A model generated the notes under the pieces. That model was not told where the DNA came from. It saw only the letters and a list, made by a program, of their open reading frames with translations, and searched no databases. A program made the translations under genes and the position numbers. Shown here piece by piece: positions 1 to 10,091 of a stretch of 64,000 nt of DNA; position 1 is the first letter of the stretch, and every line of letters begins with the position of its first letter. The DNA lies in NCBI RefSeq assembly GCF_013177735.1, contig NZ_WOEZ01000018.1:62001-126000 (forward strand). The letters run 5' to 3'. This DNA comes from Paraburkholderia elongata (GTDB lineage Bacteria > Pseudomonadota > Gammaproteobacteria > Burkholderiales > Burkholderiaceae).

Positions 1-1
1 C

Positions 2-139
2 AATTCGGTGCTTGTTGAGCAGGTTACGGCGGGTGCGCAGACCATGGCTGGACGGGCGAGCGCGTTGCGGGAGTCTGTCGCCGTCTTTACGGTTGGTGAT
101 CAGCGGGGCACGCATGTCGCTGCTGGAGCGATGGGATGA
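2..139 (+). CDS. Methyl-accepting chemotaxis protein, C-terminal end (partial)
   Basis: The open frame enters from the left edge and encodes 45 residues before TGA. It begins NSVLVEQV and continues through QTMAGRASALRESVAVF. This matches the conserved end of the MCP cytoplasmic hairpin, where VE and QA-LR-AV-VF patterns close the signalling domain, followed by a short unstructured tail. Such receptors sit in the inner membrane and signal to CheW/CheA. The ligand-binding part lies outside the window, so the stimulus is unknown. There is no visible CheR/CheB-binding pentapeptide at the C-terminus. The assignment rests on a short stretch but the pattern is characteristic. Confidence 0.75.
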   Translation, partial: NSVLVEQVTAGAQTMAGRASALRESVAVFTVGDQRGTHVAAGAMG

Positions 140-232
140 CGGGTAACGCCACGTTTTCCGAACAGGCAGCACCGACGGCAAAATCGTCTAAAATTAAACT
201 GGTCCGATCCTGTTTTGAACAAGGGGAAGATA

Positions 233-367
233 ATGATTCGATTGATTGTATGGATGCTGATTGCTGGTACCGCAGTTCTCGCCGGCTGCAACACGATGGC
301 GGGCGCAGGTCAGGACATTTCGAAGGGAGGCCAGGCGATCAAGAATGAGGCACAGGAACCCAAGTGA
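233..367 (+). CDS. Entericidin-family lipoprotein (44 aa)
   Basis: This short ORF, too small for most ORF callers, encodes an N-terminal hydrophobic signal with a lipobox (LAGC; Cys about residue 19). It is followed by NTMAGAGQDISKGGQAIKN, the hallmark of EcnA/EcnB entericidins. A good ribosome site (aaggggaag) lies 5-6 bases before the ATG. Entericidins are small envelope lipoproteins. EcnB acts as a bacteriolytic toxin in stationary phase and EcnA as its antidote in enteric bacteria, but the role in Burkholderiaceae is not established. Only one member is present here, with no visible antidote partner. It is a separate transcription unit from the convergent glucan synthase. Confidence 0.85.
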   Translation: MIRLIVWMLIAGTAVLAGCNTMAGAGQDISKGGQAIKNEAQEPK

Positions 368-417
368 GCCGCCTGGGATTGGCATGCCGCTCGAGGTGAT
401 GACCGATGCGTGATTCG

Positions 418-3400
418 TCACGCGACCTGCGCGCCCGAGTTCACGTCTTCACTCACGCCGCAGCAAAGCGAAATCAGGAGCTTATGCGACCCGCCATCAA
501 GCGGCACGCGCACCCGTTCATCACCACATTCGAGGCTCGCGCCGTCGAGCACCACACGCATCGCACCGCCCTCGTCAGCGGATTCGACGCGAACCTCATA
601 CTGCGTCGAATGCATCGTCACTGTTGCTTCAAACCCCGGCCACGTGTCCGGAATACAGGGATCGACCACTAAAAAATCCCCCTCGCGGCAAATCCCAAGA
701 ATGCCCTCGACACCCGCCCGGTACATCCAGCCAGCGGATCCCGTGTACCAGGTCCAGCCACCCCGCCCGGCGTGCGGCGCCACGGAATAGACATCGGCGG
801 CAACGACATAGGGCTCGACCTTGTAGCGGTCGACTTCTATCGGTGTGCGCGCATGATTGACCGGATTAAGCAGTGAAAACAGCGCGGCGGCCTTGTTGCC
901 ATCGCCCATTTTCGTCAACGCGAGGATCGCCCACATCGCCGCGTGGCTATACTGCCCGCCGTTTTCACGTAGCCCCGGCGGATAGCCCTTGATATAGCCG
1001 GGATCGTGCGACGTTTTATCGAACGGCGGCGTGAACAGCAAAGCAAGCCCGTCGTCGCGACGGATAAGGTGCTTTTCCAGCGACATCATTGCCAGCGCCG
1101 CGCGCGCTGGATCTGCCGCGCCTGATAGCACAGCCCACGACTGTGCGATCGAATCGATCTGACACTCGTCGCTTTGCGAAGAGCCAAGCCACGTGCCGTC
1201 GTCAAAAGTCGCGCGGCGATACCACTCGCCGTCCCACGCATCGCGCTCCAGCGCCTCGCGCACCGACGCCGCATGAGCGCGCCAGCGCGCAGCGCGCCCA
1301 ACTGAAACCAGATCGCGCGATTCAGCCAGGGGGGCGAACAGCTCAATAGTCCGCAATAGCAGCCAGCCGAGCCAAACGCTTTCTCCCTTGCCGCCCGCGC
1401 CGACGCGATTCATCCCGTCGTTCCAGTCACCCGTGCCGATCAGAGGCAAGCCATGCTCGCCGGTCAGTTCGATGCATTGATCCAGGCCGCGCGCGCAATG
1501 TTCGAACAGTGACGCTGATTCGTCTGCGACCATCGGCTGGAAAAATGCATCGTGCTCGCCGTGCCGCAGTGACGGTCCATCGAGGAACGGCACGATCTCA
1601 TCGAGAATCGCGACGTCGCCCGCGCAGCCGATGTACGTCGCCGTCGCGAACGCGAGCCACACTCGGTCATCGGAAATCCGCGTGCGCACACCTTGCCCCG
1701 ACTGGGGCAACCACCAATGCTGGAAATCGCCTTCGACGAACTGCCGCGCCGCGGCGCGCAGCAAATGCCGCCGTGTCTCGTCCGGCTGCGCATGGGTCAG
1801 CGCCATGCCGTCCTGCAATTGGTCACGGAACCCGTATGCACCGCTCGCCTGATAGAACGCCGAGCGCGCCCAGGTACGGCACGCGAGAGTCTGATACAGC
1901 AGCCAGCCGTTTAGCATCAGGTCCATCGCGCGGTCGGGGGTCTTCACCTGGACAGTACCGAGTACCTTCTGCCAGTGGCTCGTCACTTCGGCGAGGACAG
2001 CGTCGAGATCGGCCTTGCGATAGTGCTCGATCAACGCGCGTACCGCTTCGACAGACGCGCACTGCCCGACGAACGACACCACCTCGACGATCTCGTCCAC
2101 GCCTAGCTCAATCATGCCCTGCAACGCCGCGCATGGATCGAGGCCCGCGCCGGTCGCGCCAGACAGCGGCGCGTTGCCGGTCAGCGCGGCGGGTGCCGCA
2201 GTCCGGCCGTTGCGGCCGAGAAATTCGGTGCGATCCGCCGTCCACGCGGTCTGCTGGCCACCCAGGTCGGCGAACGCCACGCGCCCCGCGAACTCCATGT
2301 TCCACGGATTGCGCGCCAGCATCGCGCCGGTAGTGGAGTCGATTTCCGTCACGATGAAGGGTCCCGATGCACTGCGCGATGTGCCAAGCACCCATTCCAT
2401 CCACGTCGTCACGGACAGACGGCGCGGCATACCGGACAGATTGCGCAACGTCAGCCGGGAAATCTTCACCGGGTCGGCGAGCGGCACGTATTGCAGCAAG
2501 TCGAGCGCGATGCCATTCGCCTCGTGTTCGAAGCGGCTGTAGCCATGCCCGTGACGCGCGATATACGTCCCGCTATCGCGGACCTGCAGCGCGGTGGCGC
2601 CCCATACATCGCCAGTGACTTCGTCGCGCACATAGATGGCTTCGCCGGCGGGGTCTTCGACCGGATCGTTCGACCACGGCGTGAGTTGATTCTCACGGCT
2701 GTTTTCGGCCCACGTGTAGCCGCTGCCTTCCGCCGCGACCTGAAAGCCGAAGCCGGGGTTCGCGATCACATTGATCCACGGCGCGGGCGTCGTCGCGCTT
2801 GCGACGAGCACAGTCACGTATTCCTGGCCGTTTTTATCGAAACCGCCCAGGCCGTTGAAGAACTCGAGCTTCGACGGAACAGACGGAAGCTCGCGAGGCA
2901 GACGAGGCGGCGCGGGCCATGGCGACGACATCGGCGGCTTCTGCCGACGCAGCGCCGACGGCTGGCCTTGCGACTGCGGCAACCGGGCGAGCTGGTCGGC
3001 GATTGAACCGCGACGCGCGAGCAACGCGACACGCGCGATCGATTGCAGCAGCGCACGCGCCTCCACGCTCATCAAATCGGCGCGCAGCGTAAAGACCGCC
3101 CCTTGCGCGAGTTCTTCGCCGAAACGCGGCCGCGACTGGCTGCTGCGCACGGCGGTTTCGATCGCACCCTGCAATTCCTGGATATACGACGAAGCGCGTT
3201 CGTTGATGATGACGAGATCGACGCTCAACCGCTTCATCCGCCAGTACTCGTGTGCCCTCAATAACTGCCGGACTTGCGCGATGTCTTCGGCGTCGTCGAT
3301 ACGCAGCAGCACGATCGGCAGGTCGCCGGAAATCGCGTGTGGCCAGAGTCCCGACTGCACGCCGGCCCCGCGAATGATCGCGTCCGACGGTGCCCTGAAA

Positions 3401-6400
3401 CGCTGATCGGCGTAGATAATCGGCGCGGCGAGGCGTTGAAAATCCGCCGCCTCTTCGGCTTCGACGTCGAGATGGCGCAACTGCACCTGAGCCTGCGTCC
3501 AGGCTAGCGTCTTGGCGCGATCGAACGCGTTGCGGTCATGGTGTTGGTCGACCAGATCGAGCAGCAGCGCTCGCGACTCGGCCACTACTGTCCAGAACGT
3601 CACGCGTGCGACCTTGCCCGGTGGCACCAGCACGCGATACCTGAGCGCAAAGACCGGATCGAGTACGGTCCCGGCGGTGTTGGTCAGCGGCTGATCGTTG
3701 AAGATCGCCGCCGCCGTGCCCGCGTTGCGCCCACGCCCCAGAAAGCGCGCGCGATCCGATTCGTATTGCGGATCGGCGACGATCTCGCCGTCGACAACCG
3801 CGAAATGCGCAGCCCACAACTGCTTTTCGTCATGCGAACGCGGACGGCGCGTCGCCACCAGCGCGCCAAATTCTGCGAGGTGCTCGGTCTGGACAAACAT
3901 CCGCGAAAAGGCCGGATGCGCATTGTCGGCGGCGGGCGTCGCGAGCACGATTTCCGCGTAGGAAGTCAGTTCAATCTCGCGCGCGCGGCGTCCGCTATTC
4001 GCCAACGACACGCGGCGCACTTCGCTGTCTGCTTCGCCGGAAACCAGCACATCCATCGTCGTTGTCAACGAGCCATCGCGGCGAATGAATTCCGCATGGT
4101 CCTCGCCGAACACAACCTCTTCGTACTCGGCTTCGCTGCCCACCGGCTGTGCGCCTGCCGACCACACGTGGCCGCTCTGCGTATCGCGCAGGAAGATAAA
4201 GGAGCCCCAGTCGTCGCGGGTTGCGTCTTCGCGCCAGCGCGTCACCGCAATATCGCGCCAACGGCTGTAACCGCCGCCGGTCGCAGTCAGCATGACCGCG
4301 TAGCGTCCGTTCGACAACAGGTGTGTCACCGGCGCTGCGCCAGCCACAGCTGACGCGGCGAGGCGCCGTACGGTCGGTGGCACAACGCCGGCGACGGCTG
4401 CTGACGTGTTCACTTCCTCGGCACGGGGGTGCGCCACGGCGACATTGCGCGGCATGCGTTCCTGCAACAGCAGTTCGCACGCCTGGATCATGGGTTCGCG
4501 ATGGAAACGCGCACGCATCTGCGCGTCAAGCAACGTGTTCGCGATCGACACGATCGTCATGCCCTGGTGATGCGCCATGAAATTGCGCACGATCGCCACA
4601 TCCTCGTTGTCCGGTAGCCGCGAGCGGGTGAAATCGAGTGCTTCGTAGAAACCATAGCGACCCAGCGCGCCCAGCGCGGCGAGTTGTGCGTAGTTCTCTC
4701 GCGCGGCCTGCGGGTCGACCATCGCGGCTAGCCCCGTCGCATACGGCGCGATCACGCGGTTCTCTGAAAGCCCGCGCTTGAGGCCGAGACCGGGCACGCC
4801 GAAATTCGAATACTGGTAGGTGAATTCGATGTCGCGCGCGTTGTACGCCGACTCCGAAATGCCCCACGGAATACCAAGCGAACGTCCATACGAGGCTTGC
4901 CGTTCCACCACCAGGCGGCTCGTCTGCTCGAGCAGGCTGCCGACCGGCGCGCGCATCACCAGCGACGGCATCAGGTATTCGAACATCGACCCCGACCACG
5001 AGATCAGCGCCGAGCCGTTGCCGACCGGCGTCGCGGCGCGACCGAGGCGGAACCAGTGGCGTGTCGTCACGTCACCTTTCGCGATGGCGAACAGGCTCGC
5101 GAGGCGCGCTTCGGACGCCAGCAGGTCGTAGCAGTTCAAGTCGAGGCTGTTGTCGGATTGCGAATAGCCGATCGATAGCAGCTTGCGTTCCGGATCGAGC
5201 AGGAACGCGAAGTCCATGTCGAGCGCCATCGCTCGCGAGGTATCGGCGAGCGACTTCAAGCGTGCCTGCAGAAGATCCGATGCCTCGGCCAGTTGTTGCC
5301 GGTCGCGGGCATGTTCGACGACGCTTTTGCTCAACGCGTCGATCCAGAACATCAGGTCGGCAGAACTGTCGTCGCCGCTGGCGGGCACGAGTTCACGCGT
5401 CGCCTTTGCGGCCTTTTCCGTCAGCCGCGTGAGCGACGGCGACAGCGCTTCGAGCGTCTGCGGGCCGCGCAACTGCGTGCTGATCTGTTCGAGGATCGCA
5501 ACCAGCTGCCTGCCACGTTCACCGCCTGCGGCGGGCAGCGCGTCGATGGCTTCGCGTGCAAGTTGCAGGTGGTCCATCATTCCGGGTCGCGCAGCCGGCG
5601 CGAGCAACCCATGCGGCCACTCTTCGCACGCGTTGGCGAGGACGATCAGATGACCGGCAAGATTGCCGCTATCGACCGACGAAACATACGCCGGCGCCAG
5701 CACCTGGAGATCGAGCGTCCCGTACCAGTTATAGAAATGCCCCTTGAAACGCGCGAGCTTGTGCATCGAAGCGAACGCCGCTTCAAGCCGTTCGACAGTT
5801 TCCGTCGTCCCCGCCCAGCCAAAATCGCGTGCGGCAATCGCCGACAGCAGATAGAGCCCAAGGTTGGTCGGCGAGGTGCGGTGCGCGACGACCGGTTTCG
5901 GATCTTCCTGGAAGTTGTCGGGCGGCAGCATGTTTTCTGCTGGCGTAACGAAGGTCTCGAAGAAACGCCACGTGCGTCGCGCGACGAGGCGAAGGCTGCG
6001 CGCGTCCAGGTCCGCCATCGCGAAACGCCGCGCGACGGTCGGCGAACGGCTCGACCACAGCGCGAGCGCCGGCCCGGCGAGCCATAACAACGCAAACGGC
6101 AGCACGAGCGGCCAGTGCGACGGAGCGAACGCGATCGCACCAGCCGGCAGCACGAGGCCGAGCGCGACACTGCCTCTCATTTGCCGATAAAAGCCGCGCA
6201 GATCGAGACGAGGGCTGCCCTTCGACTGCGCAGCGGTCGTCCATTCGAGCAGCCGGCGATGTGTCACGAACAACCGCAGCAGCGTCCGGACGATCGCATC
6301 GCCCATGCGCCACGCCTGGTCAGCGAGGAACGCGGCCGACAGAAAAGTTTGCAAGGCCGCGAGCCGCACGTCGGCGGCCAGCACGTCCAGGTGGTTACGC

Positions 6401-9024
6401 AGATGGACGCCGCTGCGGCGCGGCAGGATCGCGAAAAGCGTCGGCAGGAAAGCGGGAATCGCGAGCGCGCCTAGCACCAGCAGCGCGCCGGCCATCCCGG
6501 CGCGGATCGGCATCAGCCAGCATAGGCCGAGCGCGGCGACCATGAAGGGGGCGAGCAGCGAACGGCGCAAATTGTCGAGCATCTTGAAGCGGCCGATTGA
6601 CGGCATCGCATGTCGGTCGCGGCCGCGATGGCCGACGATCCACGGCAGCAATTGCCAGTCGCCACGCGTCCAGCGATGCTGCCGCTTGCCAATCACGTCG
6701 TAACGCGACGGCACTTCCTCGACCACCTCGACATCCGACGCCAGTCCGGCGCGCGCAAAAATCCCTTCGAACAGATCGTGACTGAGCAGCGCGTTTTCCG
6801 GCACGCGTCCATGCAAAGCCGCTTCAAAGGCATCGACGTCGTAGATGCCCTTGCCGGTATACGACCCTTCTCCGAACAGGTCCTGATAGACATCGGACAC
6901 GGCCGCCGCATACGGGTCCATGCCGCCGGGGCCGGAGAAGACGCGCTGATGCAGCGACCCTTCCTGGCCGACGGGGAGCGACGGTGTGACACGCGGCTGC
7001 AGAATCGCGTATCCGTTGACGACGCGTTGTTCGGCATCGCTGAATGTCGGCCGGTTCAGCGGATGCGCCATCTTGCCGATCAGCCGCGACGCGGCATCTC
7101 GTGGCAGACGCGTATCGGCGTCGAGTGTGATGACGTAACGCACGTCGGACGGCACCTGCGGCGCACGGCCGGCGATCGACACGAAAGTCGTATCGGTCGC
7201 GCCGCGCAGCAGCCGGTTGAGTTCATGCAACTTGCCGCGCTTGCGTTCCCAGCCCATCCATTTGTTCTCGCTCGCGTTGAACACGCGGCGGCGGTGTAGC
7301 AGCAGGAAACGGCTGCCGCTCGGGCCTGGCTCGTAACGGCGGTTCAGTGCGTCGATGGCGTCGGCGGCCACGGCGAGCAGATGCGCATCGCCGGCCAGCA
7401 CTTCCTGATCCGCATCGAGCCCGTCCGCCAGCAACGCAAAGGACAGGTCGCCACCGGCTCCGGCGAGGTGATGCACCTCAAGACGTTCGACCTGCTCGCG
7501 CAAATCGGCAACGCTCGTCAGGAGGGTCGGCACGGCAACCAGCGTGCGCAACGACGACGGCACGCCGGCAGTCAGTTCGAGACCCGGCAGCGTGATCGCG
7601 CCGAAACTCCATGTCACCGCGCGATTGACGAGCGCAGTCGCGATCTCAGTGACGGGCAGGAGTCCGCATACGGCAAACAGCGCGAGTACCCCGGCTTCGA
7701 GACCGCGCGGCGCCAATGCCCACATTGCCCACAACGCCAGCGCCATTAACGTCATGGCGATTGTCAGGATCGTGCCGACGTAGCCACCGATGCCGAGGCG
7801 GACGTTGAACCGCGTGATCCGCAGACGCGCCGGCGGACGAAATTCGATCGCCTGCTCGAGTGCGCGCCGGCCTTCGGCGATCAGGTGATAGCCGGGGTCG
7901 CCGGCGCGTTCCGCATGTGCGGCATCGCCCGCTTCCAGTACCGCCGCCTGCGCCGATTCCAGCGCCAGCCCGGCGACTTCGAGTTCGGTGAAGGATGAGC
8001 CGCGCGCCAGTTGCTCGATCGCGCTGCGATACAGATTGCGCGTCGGAAAATCCATCGTGGCAAAGCGGCTGCCCGCGCGCAACCGGGCGTCGACGAGACT
8101 CACTTCCTCGAACAACTCCGCCCAGTCGATATCGGAAATCAACCGCATGCTGGTGATCACATTGCGCACGGTGACGTTCGACGCGCCCTGGCGCTGCTGC
8201 GCATGCTGCACGACTTCATCGATGGAGGCGCCCTGAAGCTTGAGCCGCTCTTCCAGCCAGCCAAGTGCCGGCGTGGTACGCGGATCCTGGTCACGCAGCC
8301 GTTTAACGAGCTGTGCGGCGAACAGCTCCGACAACCGGCCTGATGAGCGCGTGGAAATGTCCGCTTCGAGCGCCGAGCGGGCGCTGCCCGATTCGAGCAG
8401 ACGGTCGGTGAGTGCATCGGCGTCGGCGCGTGCGCTGCGGCCTGCGGTGATCTGGTCAGTCAGGCGTCGCAGGTTCTCGATCAGCACGATGCGCAACGTG
8501 ATCGCCACGGCCCACAATTCGCCGATCGTGAGCGGCTGAACCCGCTGATACGCGCTGATGAAACGCCGCAGGATTTGCGGGTCGAAGTGACTGTCGGTGT
8601 GCGCCACGAACGCCCACGCGAGACCAAATACGCGCGGATAGCCGGCGAACGGGCCAGCGGCAAGCTTGGGCAACTGACGGTAGTAGCCAGGCGGCAAGTC
8701 GTCGCGAATCTCGCGGATCTGCTCCTCGACGAGGTGATAGTTGTCGAGCAGCCATTCCGCGGCGGGTACCACGCCCCGGCCGCTCTCCAGTTCTTCGGCG
8801 CTCGCACGGTAGGCCGCGAGCAGGACAGCGGCATTGTCGTTCAGTCTCGTGTGCAGCGATAAAACGGCGGGCGGTGTCTTCGTTACCGGTTGCGCGGCAG
8901 CGAGGCTCTCCGCGTGTTGCTCGAGCCGTTCGACGCCGAACAGCTCCTCGCGCACCGGCGCGATGTCAGTCCACGGCGGCGACGGCGAGCGATGTCTCGC
9001 GACATATCGAAGGATCGCGTTCAC
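418..9024 (-). CDS. ndvB: Cyclic beta-1,2-glucan synthase (NdvB/ChvB type, 2868 aa)
   Basis: This giant inner-membrane enzyme polymerises UDP-glucose into beta-1,2-glucan, adjusts its length and cyclises it; the product is a periplasmic osmoregulated glucan. An N-terminal region is followed by membrane segments from about residue 400. The GT84 glycosyltransferase domain has a DADT metal/nucleotide motif near residue 635, with more membrane helices near 820-1000. A glucoamylase-like domain lies around residues 1080-1500 (GHFYNWYGT, later HHQGMT). A C-terminal GH94 phosphorylase module has the catalytic GDWNDGMNRVG motif near 2535, known to control chain length by phosphorolysis. The length is normal for the family. 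The start is GTG and overlaps by four bases (GTGA) the stop of a 42-codon ORF upstream. Rhizobial and Brucella homologues are needed for osmoadaptation and host infection. Confidence 0.93.
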   Translation of the reverse strand: MNAILRYVARHRSPSPPWTDIAPVREELFGVERLEQHAESLAAAQPVTKTPPAVLSLHTRLNDNAAVLLAAYRASAEELESGRGVVPAAEWLLDNYHLVEEQIREIRDDLPPGYYRQLPKLAAGPFAGYPRVFGLAWAFVAHTDSHFDPQILRRFISAYQRVQPLTIGELWAVAITLRIVLIENLRRLTDQITAGRSARADADALTDRLLESGSARSALEADISTRSSGRLSELFAAQLVKRLRDQDPRTTPALGWLEERLKLQGASIDEVVQHAQQRQGASNVTVRNVITSMRLISDIDWAELFEEVSLVDARLRAGSRFATMDFPTRNLYRSAIEQLARGSSFTELEVAGLALESAQAAVLEAGDAAHAERAGDPGYHLIAEGRRALEQAIEFRPPARLRITRFNVRLGIGGYVGTILTIAMTLMALALWAMWALAPRGLEAGVLALFAVCGLLPVTEIATALVNRAVTWSFGAITLPGLELTAGVPSSLRTLVAVPTLLTSVADLREQVERLEVHHLAGAGGDLSFALLADGLDADQEVLAGDAHLLAVAADAIDALNRRYEPGPSGSRFLLLHRRRVFNASENKWMGWERKRGKLHELNRLLRGATDTTFVSIAGRAPQVPSDVRYVITLDADTRLPRDAASRLIGKMAHPLNRPTFSDAEQRVVNGYAILQPRVTPSLPVGQEGSLHQRVFSGPGGMDPYAAAVSDVYQDLFGEGSYTGKGIYDVDAFEAALHGRVPENALLSHDLFEGIFARAGLASDVEVVEEVPSRYDVIGKRQHRWTRGDWQLLPWIVGHRGRDRHAMPSIGRFKMLDNLRRSLLAPFMVAALGLCWLMPIRAGMAGALLVLGALAIPAFLPTLFAILPRRSGVHLRNHLDVLAADVRLAALQTFLSAAFLADQAWRMGDAIVRTLLRLFVTHRRLLEWTTAAQSKGSPRLDLRGFYRQMRGSVALGLVLPAGAIAFAPSHWPLVLPFALLWLAGPALALWSSRSPTVARRFAMADLDARSLRLVARRTWRFFETFVTPAENMLPPDNFQEDPKPVVAHRTSPTNLGLYLLSAIAARDFGWAGTTETVERLEAAFASMHKLARFKGHFYNWYGTLDLQVLAPAYVSSVDSGNLAGHLIVLANACEEWPHGLLAPAARPGMMDHLQLAREAIDALPAAGGERGRQLVAILEQISTQLRGPQTLEALSPSLTRLTEKAAKATRELVPASGDDSSADLMFWIDALSKSVVEHARDRQQLAEASDLLQARLKSLADTSRAMALDMDFAFLLDPERKLLSIGYSQSDNSLDLNCYDLLASEARLASLFAIAKGDVTTRHWFRLGRAATPVGNGSALISWSGSMFEYLMPSLVMRAPVGSLLEQTSRLVVERQASYGRSLGIPWGISESAYNARDIEFTYQYSNFGVPGLGLKRGLSENRVIAPYATGLAAMVDPQAARENYAQLAALGALGRYGFYEALDFTRSRLPDNEDVAIVRNFMAHHQGMTIVSIANTLLDAQMRARFHREPMIQACELLLQERMPRNVAVAHPRAEEVNTSAAVAGVVPPTVRRLAASAVAGAAPVTHLLSNGRYAVMLTATGGGYSRWRDIAVTRWREDATRDDWGSFIFLRDTQSGHVWSAGAQPVGSEAEYEEVVFGEDHAEFIRRDGSLTTTMDVLVSGEADSEVRRVSLANSGRRAREIELTSYAEIVLATPAADNAHPAFSRMFVQTEHLAEFGALVATRRPRSHDEKQLWAAHFAVVDGEIVADPQYESDRARFLGRGRNAGTAAAIFNDQPLTNTAGTVLDPVFALRYRVLVPPGKVARVTFWTVVAESRALLLDLVDQHHDRNAFDRAKTLAWTQAQVQLRHLDVEAEEAADFQRLAAPIIYADQRFRAPSDAIIRGAGVQSGLWPHAISGDLPIVLLRIDDAEDIAQVRQLLRAHEYWRMKRLSVDLVIINERASSYIQELQGAIETAVRSSQSRPRFGEELAQGAVFTLRADLMSVEARALLQSIARVALLARRGSIADQLARLPQSQGQPSALRRQKPPMSSPWPAPPRLPRELPSVPSKLEFFNGLGGFDKNGQEYVTVLVASATTPAPWINVIANPGFGFQVAAEGSGYTWAENSRENQLTPWSNDPVEDPAGEAIYVRDEVTGDVWGATALQVRDSGTYIARHGHGYSRFEHEANGIALDLLQYVPLADPVKISRLTLRNLSGMPRRLSVTTWMEWVLGTSRSASGPFIVTEIDSTTGAMLARNPWNMEFAGRVAFADLGGQQTAWTADRTEFLGRNGRTAAPAALTGNAPLSGATGAGLDPCAALQGMIELGVDEIVEVVSFVGQCASVEAVRALIEHYRKADLDAVLAEVTSHWQKVLGTVQVKTPDRAMDLMLNGWLLYQTLACRTWARSAFYQASGAYGFRDQLQDGMALTHAQPDETRRHLLRAAARQFVEGDFQHWWLPQSGQGVRTRISDDRVWLAFATATYIGCAGDVAILDEIVPFLDGPSLRHGEHDAFFQPMVADESASLFEHCARGLDQCIELTGEHGLPLIGTGDWNDGMNRVGAGGKGESVWLGWLLLRTIELFAPLAESRDLVSVGRAARWRAHAASVREALERDAWDGEWYRRATFDDGTWLGSSQSDECQIDSIAQSWAVLSGAADPARAALAMMSLEKHLIRRDDGLALLFTPPFDKTSHDPGYIKGYPPGLRENGGQYSHAAMWAILALTKMGDGNKAAALFSLLNPVNHARTPIEVDRYKVEPYVVAADVYSVAPHAGRGGWTWYTGSAGWMYRAGVEGILGICREGDFLVVDPCIPDTWPGFEATVTMHSTQYEVRVESADEGGAMRVVLDGASLECGDERVRVPLDGGSHKLLISLCCGVSEDVNSGAQVA

Positions 9025-9149
9025 AGGCGCACTTCCTGCGACGTCGGTGAGTTCGGTGAGGTGGACTGGTCGCTCTGGCGTGTCACGTTAGCGGCGCGCG
9101 CATCGTTCGCCATCGTTGTATCGGCGAACAGCTCATAGAGTTGGGACAT
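9021..9149 (-). CDS. Small ORF overlapping the glucan synthase start (42 aa)
   Basis: A 42-codon ORF begins at ATG 9149 (MSQLYELFADTT) with an AAGGA site about nine bases upstream. It ends at a TGA that shares four bases with the GTG start of the glucan synthase. No domain is recognisable, and the second half is polar, rich in Ser, Thr, Pro and Gln. The arrangement suggests translational coupling or a short leader peptide for the long gene behind it. It might also be an artefact of the long gene's upstream region. Codon choice is GC-rich like its neighbours. Confidence 0.4.
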   Translation of the reverse strand: MSQLYELFADTTMANDARAANVTRQSDQSTSPNSPTSQEVRL

Positions 9150-9551
9150 GATCGGATCTTCCTTCGAGGAGGCCGCACCACGCGTGTCGTGTGCATGCAA
9201 GCCTCCGGGGTGTGGCTTGATTCACGGGTGCGGGTGGACGCGCGAGGAACCGTCAGGACGAAAAAGCAGGCATACAGCTTCTGCGGGCATGGTCCGCGAT
9301 GACGGCCGCTGGCGCGGCCGAAAGATTCCGCTGGAACGATGCGGGTAACGGGAATGCGTCAGTACGCTCCCATGCGCAAACCGTTAACTGCTGTTTAACG
9401 GCGCACTAAGACGTCGGATGAACTTCGATCAGACCGATTCGGCAAAGAATGAGGGACAGGAGCACCTGCGCAGCTCTGTAGACGCAGTTTCTCGCTGAAC
9501 ACCCGGAAAGGGTGGAGCAGAGAGGACACGGATTCGTGCCCCGGGTGCCTG
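9150..9551. other. Intergenic region with one inverted repeat
   Basis: No convincing gene is seen in these ~400 bases. The only structure noted is a 7-bp perfect inverted repeat at 9381-9387 and 9395-9401 (CCGTTAA and TTAACGG, 7-base spacer). It lies upstream of the glucan synthase unit and could be a regulator site. Confidence 0.4.
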
Positions 9552-9695
9552 CTATTTCTTCTTTGCCGGTACGTTGGCCGCGGCGGTCTTCGGCGCAATC
9601 GCCGAGGACACGCCCACCGCAGGAGAGATCACCTTTTTGGGTTGTTTCGGCTTTTTGGCCTCGCGATTACCGCGCATCGTGCTCTTTGCCAACAT
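9552..9695 (-). CDS. Small basic protein, Lys/Ala-rich (47 aa)
   Basis: It starts at ATG 9695 with a clear AGGAGAAAC ribosome site. An upstream in-frame ATG lacks one, so the shorter form is preferred. The protein begins MLAKSTMRGNREAKKPKQPKK and ends PAKKK, so it is highly basic at both ends with an Ala/Val-rich middle. Proteins with an N-terminal AKS-RGNREAKKPK pattern are, as I recall, widespread and short in alpha- and betaproteobacteria and have no assigned function. The charge would allow nucleic acid or membrane-surface binding, but nothing in the sequence proves this. Confidence 0.7.
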   Translation of the reverse strand: MLAKSTMRGNREAKKPKQPKKVISPAVGVSSAIAPKTAAANVPAKKK

Positions 9696-10091
9696 GTTTC
9701 TCCTGATTTGCCCGTCGCGAAAGCGACAGCCATGTCGCGCAGTTTGGGCGCATCTGGTCAATCTGTCGCGATTTTTATTTTAGATGTCCATTGCGCGCCT
9801 TCCGGACGAAGCCAGCCAAACGGGTCGCAACCGGCTCGCGAACCCGTCAGCGACGAATATGGCGTATGCTGTCGTCGCAACGTCTCCGATCCCATGCAAG
9901 ATGGTTGCGGTTCACGACGTACGCAGCTTACTTCCCAGATTTTCTGCATTCCAGAATATTTCCTTCTCCCGCGGGCGATGCCATCGACCTCGCGATGCAA
10001 TACGGCAAGGACATCGTCGACGGCAAGGTTCAGGCCAGCGGACTCTGACACACCGAATGCCAGTCAGTCCACAGCTCGAGTGGAGCAGGTC
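9696..10091. other. Intergenic region without a convincing gene
   Basis: Several short overlapping frames are present. None has a good ribosome site, a conserved-looking composition or a recognised motif. One frame ends in GDAIDLAMQYGKDIVDGK just before the HicB-like gene; it looks protein-like but has no identifiable start. Confidence 0.4.

Noticed and set aside
1509..2333. Long plus-strand open frames antisense to the glucan synthase
   Set aside because: They are Arg/Pro/Ser-rich translations of the GC-rich complementary strand with no ribosome sites or domains.
9642..10091. 150-codon N-terminal extension of the HicB-like protein
   Set aside because: The extension is Ser/Arg-rich and not conserved-looking; the HicB pattern starts at 10092 with its own ribosome site.
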